64,000 bases of DNA, taken from the NCBI GenBank assembly GCA_026873275.1, contig JANTUC010000002.1, positions 1,488,001 through 1,552,000 of the forward strand, written 5' to 3'. The position numbers were made by a program, and so were the translations under genes. The first letter of the stretch is position 1; each line of letters starts with the position of its first letter. The DNA comes from Pseudopithomyces maydicus (taxonomy: Eukaryota > Ascomycota > Dothideomycetes > Pleosporales > Didymosphaeriaceae). Below are positions 42,238-53,592 of the stretch, one piece after another. The notes under the pieces are model-generated. The model was not told the DNA's origin. It did not search any database and saw only the letters and a program-made list of their open reading frames with translations.

Positions 42238-43890
42238 CTACTCCATCACGTCGTCGCTCTTCCGATCCAATCCTAGCTTGAAACCTCCAACACAGCCGTT
42301 CTGAAAAAGCCCGTCGGGATCATACTTTCTGCTCATATCCTGTAGATATTTTTTCCCAGGCTTCCCATACCCTTCGAACGGATCCTGCCACTCGCCACAG
42401 TAGTTGTGGAACCTATATGGGTACCCCGTTCCCCTCTCCTGGGCAAACTGTTCAATTATTTCAATGCCCTTGCACACCATTTCGTGCATAATACTATCGT
42501 CACTCGACTTATACCAACTCACTGTATAACTCACCAGCAAAAGTGGTTCGTCGGGACAGTCCTGCAGCCCCATCGGATTAGGCTGGCCTTTTCGCAGCCA
42601 CGTGGGATGAAGTGGTTGGAACACCATCGTCCACATGGCTCCTTTGATATTTCTCGCAGCTCGAGCCCCATCTCTATATGTAGCATGTGCCTTGGCAATT
42701 GTTGCCGGGTCGTTTGTAATGGTCGTGGTTCCATACGCCTGTCGTAGTCGCGGCGGAGCAAGAGATTCCATTTCATCGCCTGCATCTGTGATGCTATGTA
42801 GTCTGCACGTCGACCAGAAACGCCAAAGAGGCTTGAAAACAGCGAAACAAGCGGGCCAATCAGTCACCGCCTTGGTATAAATGACGTTCATGGAGATGAC
42901 TTGTACCCCAATGGGTTGCGTATACGTGAAGCTAACAAGTGGACCAGCAGCATGCTCATCCATAGGCTTCTTCAACACGTCGTGAATCCCGGCGAGAACC
43001 TTGGAAGTCTGGAAAGAAGGATAATATAGCCATCCCCCCATATCCTCCCACCGGACACCGTCTGAAGCGTAAAGCGCGTGACGATACCAAAGTTATTGGA
43101 GCCGCCTTTCAGCGCGCGCCAGAGATCGGGACGGCTGTCTTGCGAAGCAATAACAATAGATCCATCAGCAAGAACAAGTTCGTATTCAAGCACACAATTC
43201 GCTGCGAAGCCGTACTGGGGGAGAAAAAGGAAATTCCACCCGCGAGCAGTAGGCCGCCAACGCCAACATGGGAGTTGCGACCGCCAACTACGGCGAGCCC
43301 GCGCGCGTCGAGGAGCCGCGATATCGCGCCCCACCGACACCAAGAGCCAACACGGATACTCTTCTCGTCGTCGCTTAACGTAATGCTGTCAAATTTGCTG
43401 AGGTCGATGACAACGCCGCCGTCAATGCTTGCTGCGCCGGAGACGGGAGAATGCCCCCGCTGCGGATGGCAAAGAGACCTGCAGAACGAGGCCCCGGTTC
43501 AGTGCCATCTCTGCATTGAATTTCTAACCTCTCATCGAAAGCGCTCTTTAGGATCTTGACCGCTATCGAAAGGCTCTCCCCACTGCGTGGCTGTACAATA
43601 CACGAAGGAACTCGGTCCGATTCTTGCTGGTCCCAGTACACATCTTTTGCGCGCGCGAAATTCGCCTCGTCCGCTGGGAGAACGACCTCGTCTGGTAAAG
43701 CAGCAACCAACACTTCCACGAGTTTCCTCGCAGGTGCAGATATTTTAGGAGGAGGTACCGGGGATAGAGCAGAAGGCGGACCTCGATTCCTTGAGTTATA
43801 GTGGTACAGGAGTATCGAAGCGATTATCAGCGAACTAATTGTCGAGATAATAACATCCGTTGGAGAAATGTCGGAAAAGATTAGTGGCAT
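42238..43890 (-). CDS. FAD-linked oxidoreductase, berberine-bridge-enzyme type (three frameshifts)
   Basis: The protein can be followed through three frames on the minus strand. N-terminal part from ATG 43890: membrane or signal segment VIISTISSLIIASILLY, then PSCIVQPRSGESLSIAV. Breaks lie at C5 (43454-43458), G5 (43217-43221) and C6 (43034-43039, plus-strand coordinates). Adding one base to each joins RSGGHSPVSGAASIDGGV, VGGRNSHVGVGGLLLAGG and GGRIWGGWLYYPSF. The result is 551 residues, divisible by three. The PCMH FAD domain and the C-terminal BBE-type substrate domain ending YDPDGLFQNGCVGGFKLG are complete. Relatives oxidise alcohols, sugars or alkaloid-like metabolites with FAD. Three breaks would normally suggest a pseudogene, but their identical nature points to base-calling error. 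Confidence 0.8.
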
Positions 43891-44299
43891 GGTGAGCGAA
43901 GACTGAGAGAGGTGTCGAGGTGTTGAGTTGCATGTGTTATAGTAAATTGAAATGTCGCCGTCATGGTATCATTGGGGGCGAGAAAAGGAAATGAACCGCT
44001 GTGGACCACCTCGGCCACGCGTGTTCATGTGATACAAGCGTTCATTGGGCGCGAAGCAATTATGGCATTACAAACTGTGTACTTATCCAGTGGATCCATA
44101 TTTAGTCGTGCAACTGAACTCAAGACATGTAGGGCGTTGCTTATACTTTGTAAGAAGATAATGATCATAGCAACGGCCGAAATGCGGGGAAGCTTAGACC
44201 GAGGCGTTTGGCACCTCACGCTCGACGAGTAAGCACCTTACTCAGGCACCATGTAACAATCAACATTGGAGAGAAGAGGCGAACAATCTGTACCTTACA
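43891..44299. promoter_or_regulatory. Divergent promoter, FAD oxidase and glyoxalase-like gene
   Basis: 409 bp between the start codons of two divergent metabolic genes, so shared control is possible. No specific element was identified. Confidence 0.45.
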
Positions 44300-45262
44300 A
44301 TGCCTACTGCGAGAAATAAAACACCAGCAAAACTCGGTCCTGCGCCGACGCGTCTGCGCCAGATTGCGCTGGTAACGCGAGACCTGGAGCAGGCGAAGCG
44401 CCAGCTCGTATGCACCATCCATTCAGTATTATACTGTACATCCGCGATGCAGCCATCTGATCATGTTCCAGACTCACGTCATAGGCACCGAAGTGATATT
44501 TGAAGACCCGGCCGTAGAACAATTCGGACTCCAAAACTTCCTCGGTGCGTCGCCTTCTACCACGTTGCTGCGCCACGCGAGGGTGCTAACCAGCCCAAAG
44601 TTCCTATTGGCGGCGACGTGATAGAAGTTGTGTCCCCGGTCCGAGAGAACACAACAGCGGGAAGGCTGCTCGATAAGCGCGGAGATGGCGGGTATATGAT
44701 TATCATGCAGACGGTAGATGCGAAGAAGCGACGAGATTACATCGAGGGTCAGGAATTGGGCAAGGTCATTTGGAGCTACGAACATGAAGACGTCGTATGT
44801 GTGCAGTATCACCCCAAAGGACTGAAAGGCGGTATGATGGCCGAGCTGGACTCGCATGCTGCTTCCAAAGAGAACCCTACACCGCTGAAGACGCGCTTCT
44901 CTCCATGGCATGCATGTGGATCAGAATATGAGAGGTACACCCAAGGCATGAAGCGTACTTCACACCTTACGCTCGAGGGTTGCGTGTTGCGGCTCGCGCC
45001 AGAAGATGCCGGGCACGAGTCGGCGTCGAGGCAGTGGGAGGAAGTTTTCGGGGTGGCGAGGAGTCGGGATTTGCTTGCGTTTACGAATGCGAGACTGGGG
45101 TTTGTACGCGGGCAAGAGGGCGAACGGGAGGGGTTGGTGTCGATAACGGTGGGTGTGAATGGGAGGGAGCGGTTTGAGGCGATATTGGGCAGGGCGAGCA
45201 AAGCAGGGCTGTGTGGTGAGGGGTGGATCAACATGTGCGGTATCAAGTGGTTTTTGTGTTGA
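44300..45262 (+). CDS. Glyoxalase-like (VOC superfamily) domain protein
   Basis: Three exons: 44300-44407, 44472-44544 and 44601-45262. Phases 0 and 1 agree and give 280 residues. The reading RLRQIALVTRDLEQAKRQL, VIFEDPAVEQFGLQNFL, VPIGGDVIEVVSPVRE and TTAGRLLDKRGDGGYMIIMQ matches fungal glyoxalase-like/VOC proteins. The second acceptor is the AAAG after CAGCCC, because only it keeps FLVPIGGD in frame. VOC proteins bind a metal and act on small metabolites; the reaction is unknown here. It is divergent from the FAD oxidase. No targeting signal is seen. Confidence 0.88.
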
Positions 45263-45780
45263 CGGGGCATGGTGACGAGAAGGGAAAGCTGTGAAGGGTG
45301 AATAGACAAAGAGTGACGAGAAGGGCAAGCTGTGTAAGGTGAATAGATAAGCAGTGACGAGAAGAGCAAGCTGTAATGAGTTGGACAAACAAATGGTGGG
45401 AAAATCGTGATGGCGTGAATAGACAAACAGTGGCGAGGACAGGACGATCACGCTGCGGCGTGAGTTCTTTGAATGAAATACTACCTACAGTCCTTGGTGG
45501 CAAAAAAACGCGTACATTCACGCTCCCGGGGCAGGGTCCGCGCGTCGCGTAGCCAGCCAAGGGCAAATCAGGCAGTGCAGTGTACTGTAAGGTCAGTAGG
45601 CAGAATAAGTCAGCCCCACAGCCACCGACTTCCGTCATCCGTCCTTCTCGGCGCCGGTGGGTTCTGCCGGCCCCTCCTACTAGGATCACCACTCCACGCC
45701 TACATACATATTCTAGCTGGTGCTACCCTCCCCTCCCCGCGCCCACCCGCTGGACTATTCTTTCCACAACCACCGCCGAC
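45263..45780. other. Intergenic, repeat plus promoter
   Basis: Besides the minisatellite it contains the C-rich upstream region of the Ysc84 gene. No gene seen. Confidence 0.55.
45272..45440. repeat. 41-bp minisatellite
   Basis: Three clear units start at 45272, 45313 and 45354 (GTGACGAGAAG, CAAGCTGTG, GGTGAATAGA), each 41 bp apart. More degenerate copies run to about 45440. It lies immediately after the glyoxalase-like gene stop. Confidence 0.82.
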
Positions 45781-47289
45781 ATGCCCTTGTCTATCAACAA
45801 CCCGCTGCCCTCTTCCATGAGGAGTGAGTTGGCTGCCGGTCCATTGTTTGGCCGATGACGTCGCTGACAGCATGACAGGCGAGTGCAGGAAGGCGGGCAA
45901 GATCCTGGCGTCTTTCGTGGACCCGCGACAGTCGTTTGGGCCCGACAAGATCATTCCGCCCTCGGTGCTTGCCAATGCAAAGGTGAGTGACGCCTGCGAC
46001 CGAGCACATGGAGAGGCCCAGAGACAGCCAAGCGTCCATGTGTGGTGGTGCCGAGCTGCCGGCGGTGCCGCGCGACCGAACAGCATGCTGACCTTTCGGA
46101 ACACAGGGCCTCGCCATTCTGACCGTCTTCAAGGCCGGCTTCTTAGGCACCGCGCGTTTCGGCTCCGGCATCGTCGTTGCAAGGCTCGCGGACGGATCGT
46201 GGTCGGCACCCTCAGCCATCGGAACAATAGGCGGCGGTTTCGGCGGACAGATCGGCTTTGAGCTCACCGACTTCGTCTTCATCCTCAACGATGCGAGCGC
46301 GGTCAAGACATTCGCCCAGGCAGGTTCGCTCACCTTTGGCGGCAATGTCTCGATAGCTGCGGGGCCCGTGGGACGAAATGCAGAAGCGGCCGGTGCGGCG
46401 AGCTTGCGCAGTGTGGCAGGCATCTTCAGCTACAGCAAGACGAAAGGATTGTTCGCCGGTGTCAGTCTGGAGGGCAGTGGCATGATCGAGCGCAGAGACG
46501 CCAACGAGAAGCTGTACGGCCGCCGGTGGACAGCGCGAGAGCTGCTCGGTGGCCAAGTCTCTCCTCCACCCGCCGCCGAGCCGCTCATGCGCGTGCTGAA
46601 CTCGAGAGTCTTCGCCGGTGTGGCGGGTGCTCAGAATCCCGATGCCATGTACAACGACATCCCCGTGTACGACGACGCCCACGACGATGTTGTGTGGAAC
46701 GGACGCCGCGGCTCTGCAATGGGTGAGGGTGTCCGCACGAACCGCACAGGCTCCGTAGGCACTGCCGACGAAGACTATGTCTATCGCGACCGACCTAGCC
46801 GCGCATCCACCTGGCAAGACGACGTGTACGATCGCCAGCCCGTGTCTGCCGGTGTCAGTCGCTCTTTCTCGACCCGCGCAAATCCCAACGAGACCTTCGA
46901 CCGCTTCGAAACACGATCCAGCAGAGGCTCGGGCTTCGCCGATGACTTTTATGGGGACAGAGCGAAGCCGGGGAGACCAACGGCACCAAAGCCCGTGTTT
47001 AGGAAGCAGAGCATGGGTCCTGGTCAGGCCATCGCCAAGTTCACCTTCGACGGCGAACAGCCGGGAGATCTTGGCTTCAAGAAGGGCGAGATCATCACCA
47101 TTGTCAAGAAGACAGAAGGTGACGCAGATTGGTGGACAGGGAGGGTAGGAGACCGGGAGGGCATATTCCCCAGGTACGTGGTTTCCGTTTGTGTATCGAG
47201 TCAACATACATGACACAACGGTTGTACGGGAGGTTTTTCTTTTTTTTTGCTAACATTTTCACAGCAACTATGTTGAATGCGTCGACTAG
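45781..47289 (+). CDS. Ysc84/SH3YL1-type actin- and lipid-binding protein
   Basis: Four exons: 45781-45823, 45879-45982, 46107-47173 and 47265-47289. Phases 1, 0 and 2 agree and give 412 residues. The N-terminal Ysc84 (SYLF) domain reads MPLSINNPLPSSMRS, ECRKAGKILASFVDP, GLAILTVFKAGFLGTARFGSG and GTIGGGFGGQIGFELTDFV, with SLEGSGMIERRDANEKLYG at its end. A disordered Ser/Arg/Asp-rich linker of about 150 residues follows. The C-terminal SH3 domain (AIAKFTFDGEQPGDLGFKKG, DWWTGRVGDREGIFPSNYV) is completed by the last tiny exon of 25 bases. Relatives work at cortical actin patches in endocytosis, binding phosphoinositides through SYLF and Las17-type partners through SH3. Confidence 0.95.
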
Positions 47290-48066
47290 AAATGGGCGAA
47301 CATGAAGTAAATCCGTTTACCATCACCCTGTCCACCTTCCATCTTTGCCGCTAGAACATGGCTATCGTCAAAAGTCCTTGTTGTGGCAAGAAATACTCGC
47401 CCACCATCCACGAACATCAACCATCCCTATCACCTATTACACTTAAAATATCTCCTGTTGCATCGCTCGTTTATTTCGATCTTGAAGATACCTTTTCCTT
47501 CACTGTATGCGAGAGCCCCCAGGCAGCAAGCAATTTGGCACCAGCGAGCGAAAAACCCTTTCCATGTTGATATTCTCTCATCAAGTTGACTTGCTCTACA
47601 TGAGCATTTCTTGGCGTTGGACTGGGGTTCTTACGGGAGTTATTTTACACCTATACTTCTTCTTCAACTTCTCATTGTTGGGGCACTGTTTGGCGCTGGG
47701 TAGAGTGTTTAGTCTAGTCTGAATGGAGTTTTAGAGTTCGATGGGGATGACAGGAAATAAATTTGATTTTGGATATTGTGCAAATGAAGAATAGCATCTA
47801 CGTCTTGTTTCTTGTGGTGTCTTATAACTTGAGTGACGCCTAGTCTTCCACAATTTGCTCAGTGCGGAGAATGCACCGAGCATCATTGCCAGCAACTCAA
47901 CTGAGCGATTTAAACTGTAGGTTGGAATTATAGGGGCTATTAATAATCCGGACTCACGAGCGTCGATAAATCATTGGCTAGAGAGACTTGTCCGAGGTCA
48001 AGTATGCAGGTGAAAGAGGGGATAAAAACACTTTCAGCATCATTGGAAAATCCTGTTCTAGAGACA
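47290..48066. other. Convergent 3' region, 0.8 kb
   Basis: AT-rich DNA between convergent genes; no supported gene. Confidence 0.6.
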
Positions 48067-49353
48067 TTATGCCAATATTGCTTCTGGTCCGCTGTCATAC
48101 CCATTCCGGAAAATAAGGCATTGAGGCTTTCCGTCATCATCAATCCAAGCTCTGAACATACCCCCACAGTTGAAGTCCCAGACCACGGTGCCCTTGTCTC
48201 CCACGAGTTCAATCCCGATAATTCCACCACTCCCTTCATGTGTACGCTGCCATCGATCCCCAGCCGATCTCTGAAGCTCACCGTTTGGTCCAGCCATCCA
48301 TGCTACAGCATCTGAAAGTGGAGCGGTTGCAAAGCGCGATTTAGCAGCTGCTGTGCGGCATGCATCCATACGGAGAAAACTGTCCCCATTGCCCGTACCA
48401 GACATTCCTACAACGTGTCTAATAGAACCCATTTGGTGTGGTGGGAAAGGTCCTTTCGACAATCCAACATCGGTGGACCTTAGTCCGGGAATTGAAGGCA
48501 AGCAATCGTACAGGAAAGAGCCTATATTACCTCTTGAGAGCTGATCGAAGAGCGAAAGACGTTGCGCCTGAGATGGAGGGAGCGGTTCTTGGTGCCACTC
48601 CTCGGCCCAGAATCCAGCTCCCAGCGTCGGGGTATCTCCCACACGGCCGGGTACCTTGTTCGTTAGTCCGCCGGTCGATGTCGCCACGCAGATGGACCCG
48701 AATCTATCAAGGACCACAGCACCGCAAGTGCCCAAGGGGATGTAATTCGCTTTCTCCCAATCACTCATGTCGTCAATCGACCTACCGGCTCTCTTTTGGT
48801 TCTCCTCCTCTTCCAGTCCCCTCCTATGCTCATCCCATCGCTGCTGAGTAAAGAAATAGCTAGGATCGACAATATCCAAACCCCACTTCTTCGCCAGGCC
48901 TTCAACAAACGTACCCATGTATTGGCAATGGTCTTGAGAACCGTCGCCACCATCCTCCTCCCCGTGTTTCAGTAGTTCTCGCGCAAGCTTGATGGGGTTC
49001 TTGACATGTTGCAGCATCATGCACCCGACGCCTCGCTTTCGAAAACCATTCGACACCATGATGCTACATTCTAATTCATTCTTTCCTTCTCTCGTGAACA
49101 CCGCGCCTCGGCCAGAATTGTACAAGGGGTCGTCTTCCAAAAGCGACACGGCGAAAGTGGCGACATCGAGGGCTGTGGACCCTGGTTGCGATAGCAGTTC
49201 AGCCGAGGTAGCCAGGATGCGTCTGAGAGAGACTTGATAAGCATCGTACTTGTCTCGTGGCAGTGATTGCTTGGTGAGGTTTCCGGCGCCGCCGTGGATG
49301 ATGATGCGCGGAGTTGTCGTCTGATTCCGTGGGTATGTACGCTTTTCGTCCAT
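48067..49353 (-). CDS. L-asparaginase / threonine aspartase family Ntn-hydrolase
   Basis: A single exon of 428 residues from ATG 49353. The family start IIIHGGAGNL is present, with DPLYNSGRGAVFTREGKNELE and the autocleavage site PLGTCGAVVLD, where T209 would become the N-terminal nucleophile after self-cleavage. ATSTGGLTNKVPGRVGDTP and the C-terminal GMSGTGNGDSFLRMD follow. The family hydrolyses asparagine, isoaspartyl peptides or, for taspase, protein substrates. The subfamily is unsettled: the insert between the alpha and beta parts (EEEENQKRAGRSIDD) is typical of fungal taspase-like members. No signal peptide is seen, so it is probably cytosolic. Confidence 0.92.
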   Translation of the reverse strand: MDEKRTYPRNQTTTPRIIIHGGAGNLTKQSLPRDKYDAYQVSLRRILATSAELLSQPGSTALDVATFAVSLLEDDPLYNSGRGAVFTREGKNELECSIMVSNGFRKRGVGCMMLQHVKNPIKLARELLKHGEEDGGDGSQDHCQYMGTFVEGLAKKWGLDIVDPSYFFTQQRWDEHRRGLEEEENQKRAGRSIDDMSDWEKANYIPLGTCGAVVLDRFGSICVATSTGGLTNKVPGRVGDTPTLGAGFWAEEWHQEPLPPSQAQRLSLFDQLSRGNIGSFLYDCLPSIPGLRSTDVGLSKGPFPPHQMGSIRHVVGMSGTGNGDSFLRMDACRTAAAKSRFATAPLSDAVAWMAGPNGELQRSAGDRWQRTHEGSGGIIGIELVGDKGTVVWDFNCGGMFRAWIDDDGKPQCLIFRNGYDSGPEAILA

Positions 49354-50176
49354 GGTGTGGTGTTGTTGGTTTGACTATCTAGGTAGATAGGCGCGATGCA
49401 CTCTTGCACCGAGTGTAGTGTCACAGCCCCGCGCTACGACCCGATGCAGATAGCGCATGCCTTTCACGGTGCAGCCTTCTACCTGAGCAGCCTGAAGTCG
49501 TTTTCCCTTTACTCGTGTAGCGTCCAGAAAGCGATCGAAGACTGAGCAAGATGGATTGGACGCGTCGACTCCTTCATTGTGAAAACATATGCTGAGCGGG
49601 TAGTTTTTGGATGTGAGGGAATGGATGCTCAAAGAGATTGGAACGGAGTTATTGCAACTGCTCGAGTAAGTAGTCTAGGCCTTTCGAAATGTATCATATA
49701 GGCATCCAGGATCTCGCACAGTGTCATCTCCAAGACATTAAATCTAGAGCATAGGAGGATAGCATAGCATTCCACAGTTTGCTTATTCTTATACTACCCT
49801 ACTTTGTGCTCAGCCAAAGCATTTATACATTTAATACATCTCTCGCTTGCCTTTCAACTCCAGTTACGCCCATCTTCGCTGGTGATCATCTGGAGCAGAG
49901 AGACGACTGACAGCGGTGCATGGCTGGACTCGGAGGACTGGAATTTGAAAGCGAGCAGGCAAAGCCCGAAGCGGAGGAACGATGCACGGTACAGAAGTGC
50001 GACTTTGAAGGTGAAACGATGTTCATGGCGTCCTACACCCTGGGAGGATAAGGTGATCTCCACAGGGCTCCAGGGCTCGCCCTCGGACGTTGGAAGGTCA
50101 GTTCCGAGAGCTCGGACCATGGGTCGACTCCAGCATCACCCTTCCCGAACGCTCACAACCTCACCGTTCGCCAGCA
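49354..50176. promoter_or_regulatory. Divergent upstream region of the asparaginase and transcription-factor genes
   Basis: 0.8 kb without a supported gene. CTCCAGGGCT occurs at 50068-50077, in the tandem context AGGGCTCCAGGGCT, about 100 bp before the transcription-factor ATG. Confidence 0.5.
50068..50077. promoter_or_regulatory. CTCCAGGGCT motif
   Basis: One copy preceded by AGGG, giving the same AGGGCTCCAGGGCT string as at 25287-25300. Function unknown. Confidence 0.3.
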
Positions 50177-52699
50177 ATGGAAGACGGGGCGCCTTCGTCG
50201 CCGAAACGCAAGAAAGTTCGCGCCAAATACGCGTCAAGGTAGAGTTGCCGGACAGCCACCACTTTCGCAAGCTGACCGTCGTGTTCAGAGCTTGGGAAGT
50301 AGATGCTCTGCATTCCGAACCGTTCCGTATCCTAACAGCAGCTACAGCGTGTCGTGCCGACGCTCGAAGCTCAAGGTGTGTTGCGTTTCCCGTGTCCATG
50401 TCGATTTCTATTGCATCCGGTGCATGCACTGCCTTGGTTACCTTCCAGCCCTGGGACCAACGCAAGCGCAGCCCAGCCAGGAATCCACGCCTGCCATTCG
50501 AGATGATCCGCCATGCCTCTGGCTAACACGTACTGCAGTGCTCCGGCGAGAACCCCTGCCAGCGATGCGTCGATAACGGGAAGCGCTGCTTCTACTCGGA
50601 GGACCAGACCGCCGCCGAAGCCCTGCAGAACCTGAGCAGGCCGACGCCCGTTCAAGCCCCCGCGCCCTCGGCTGCAAACGACAACAATGGCACGGGTGCG
50701 AGGAGCCTGTTGCCGCGCAGTGAAGGCATCGAGCGTAGGGCAAGCGATGCAAGCGTCCTGGGTCTGTCCATGGAAGCCCGGATGGCACGCATTGAAAACA
50801 TGATGGAGTCGCTGATGCTGGAGCGCGGCATGACCTTGACGCCGCGTATCAGCATGGAGCGCGATGCAGCAGCCAGTGAGCGCCTACACGCCGATTTCCT
50901 CATGCAGATAGCTGGCGAGGCCAGCATGTCTTTTCCATCCGCCACCCAACCCGAGCTCGCCCTCGGCAGCCCGGAGAGGATGCGGCATTCCATCACAGCA
51001 GTGAGCCCTGCGAGCAGTGCAGACCCTACAGCGACTCTCCGCGTAGGCACCAGGATCATTGCCTTTCCCAACCCAATTGAATACCAGAGGTTGCTAGGTG
51101 TCTTTTTTGAAGACATTGCCCCTTACTACCCCTGTGTAAACGAGCTAGACTTTCGCACCGGGAGTGAGAAGTTGCTTTCCGCGCCTTCCATTCAAGCAGG
51201 CGACATATCCCTTCTGGCTCTCAACTACATTGTATTTGCATGCTGCGAAATTGCGACGGCACTAGGTCAGTCACGTTTTATTTTCGTTCACCTTGTATGT
51301 GAACGAACCAAAACTAACACGGAAATTCCCCAGACGTCCCAGGCTCAGCATCGCAAGTGAATCCTCCAGGGTGGCAATGGTTTCGATCAGCAGATGATTT
51401 GGTCGGCAAAAGAAAGACAAGTGGCCAGGCTGATTTGACCTTGTTACAGTTCCTGATCCTAGAGGTGAAGCAACTTGACCTTTTTTCTTTTTTTGCAATT
51501 CATGCTAAGAATACCAGGCTGTATACTTCATGTATGCTGATAAGGGAGACGCTGCTTACAGTATTATGGGGATAGCAACCCGACTATGCTTCCAAGCAGG
51601 ACTTCATCACCAATCTTCTTGGCGAACCTACACACCATTCGAGATTCACATGAGGCAGCGAATATTTTGGACAGTGTACTTTCTTGATCGCCGTATATCG
51701 CTGAGCTGCGGACGGCCATATAGTCTTCGAGAAGCCGATATCGATATCGAACAGCCTGCGTATCTCTATGACAAGGCAAGTGGAGTCTTACCCAATCATA
51801 TATCGTCTAACAATGCGAAGGAAATCCACCCGGATCAACCTCTACCAGACGCCAATGTTGCGCAATCATCGAACGTGTATCTCAATTGCATGGTTTGCTG
51901 GGGGCGCCTAGCAGCAGACGTATGGGACGGTCTGTTTGCTGCCACCGTTTCCAAAGATGGAATAGCCAACGACAACACACTCATGTTTGATGCCCGCATC
52001 AAGCATTGGACTGACGTCGTTTTCCCTACCATCCCTTTATTGCAGCCAGAGTACCCACCCGAACCCCGACAGCTGCGACAGTATACCATTGTACAGAACA
52101 GCCTCGATCAATTGCGTCTTCTGCTTTTCCGCCAAACACTTCTCAGCCTACAATACGACACTGAAACCGCGCGAATGTGTGGGGATCTAGCTATCAAGAT
52201 CGTACAACGTGCAAAGGCTCACACGAGCGATGCGAACGATCCGCTTTCCTTCCGCCATCACATAGCATCTTCGCTTGGCAGTGCCATGCTGACACTTATG
52301 GTTCTACTCTTTCGGGATATGCCATATATCAGTCTGAACGATCATTCAACAACGCAGTTGGAAGAAGCCTACAACGATGCCAATACCATCCTAACTGATC
52401 TGGCATCTAGCCTTGGTCTCGCCCGTCGCATCAAAAATGACTTTGCAGATATTGAAGCCGCGCGTCAACAGGCTATGAGCTCCGCAGAATTTGGCTTCGG
52501 TGGCACAGTGGCGGCGGACATGAAAGAATTGTTTCCTTACACCTCCCTGGACTTTGCACATCAGCATGGTATTGGTGCCGAGTCGTATGTGCATGGTAGT
52601 CACGCGAACGGGTCGAGCTCAGCTTTGGCTCTCAATACCGATCTATGGAGCTCAGTATTTGCCACGAGACAAGGGAGGTACGGCGTTCCCTGGATGTAA
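50177..52699 (+). CDS. Zn2Cys6 fungal transcription factor
   Basis: Five exons: 50177-50238, 50348-50375, 50539-51265, 51334-51464 and 51518-52699. Phases agree and give about 709 residues. The basic start KRKKVRAKYAS leads into the zinc cluster VSCRRSKLK, then CSGENPCQRCVDNGKRCFYSE; the split before CSG is an exact phase-0 junction. The first of six cysteines should lie three residues before the C of VSC, but that codon reads AGC (Ser) with any usable acceptor (50339 or 50348). A fungal-specific transcription-factor domain fills the rest (GDAAYSIMGIATRLCFQAGLH, RIFWTVYFLDRRISLSCGRP). It is expected in the nucleus, controlling unknown target genes. The N-terminal exon structure is the uncertain part. 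Confidence 0.85.
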
Positions 52700-53592
52700 A
52701 AGTTTCCATACCCATTTTGTGCATCCAATGAGTCGTAACGTTACATGCATCGCGTTTTTGCTTATCAATACGCGCTGTAGATGGAGATATATGGAGGTAT
52801 TAGATAGAGCACGGCGTTTGGCGTGCGGCTGGTATTGATACCCCAGGCACGATGGGATTGTTATTCATACAGTGCGCAATTTATAATATTATCAAGTCAT
52901 ATACACGACCACGAGGGATTAGGTACACCTACCGCTTCTTCCTTGTCGCTTGTTGTATGCTCGCCTGGGAGGTTAGTGTTCACTTCCAATGGTAGCAGTG
53001 ATGCGCGGCTGAGTCGCGGACGTTTGATTGTATCGAGCTGTCTCAAGTTCATTATCTCATATTGCTAATGCTTGCGTACGTGTGATCTCCACGGCTCACA
53101 CCGAAGCCGCCAAATCTGATGAGATCTAAAAGAACCGATATAGTGCTCTTAAGATGTGGAAGAGAAAAGCCGGTAGAATTGCTCACAGTATGCACGTACA
53201 TGTGTATCAAAACCTAGCAAAGACGTACCCCCAGACTGCGTCTCAGTCAGCAACGACACGCTTCACCAGGAGGAAGCCTTGCAACTCTGTTGGGTAGTGG
53301 TCAAAGACTCCCTACTACTTAGGTGAAAAGCCTCATCTCGCAAACTTTCATCTTTAGCTAGAACATTCCGTAGTTAGAGGTAGCATTGTGATGTTGGGCG
53401 TGGAAAATGGCCTCTAACTCGGATTCACGCATTGTTCATGCATTATAAAAGCACAAGTATGGCTCCCAGGTGGTTTATAAGGCCTTCTTTTTCTGGCTGT
53501 AAACCTTTTTTCTCCTCACCAGAATCGGAATACTCAACTCCACGAGTTACAACTTCGAATCAACGGAAAAAAACTCAATATTTGAAAAAAAG
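52700..53592. other. Intergenic, 0.9 kb
   Basis: Promoter of the repeat protein; no gene seen. Confidence 0.6.

Noticed and set aside
10895..45262. A secondary-metabolite gene cluster
   Set aside because: Many tailoring-type enzymes are present but no PKS, NRPS, terpene cyclase or DMATS gene, and housekeeping genes are interspersed.
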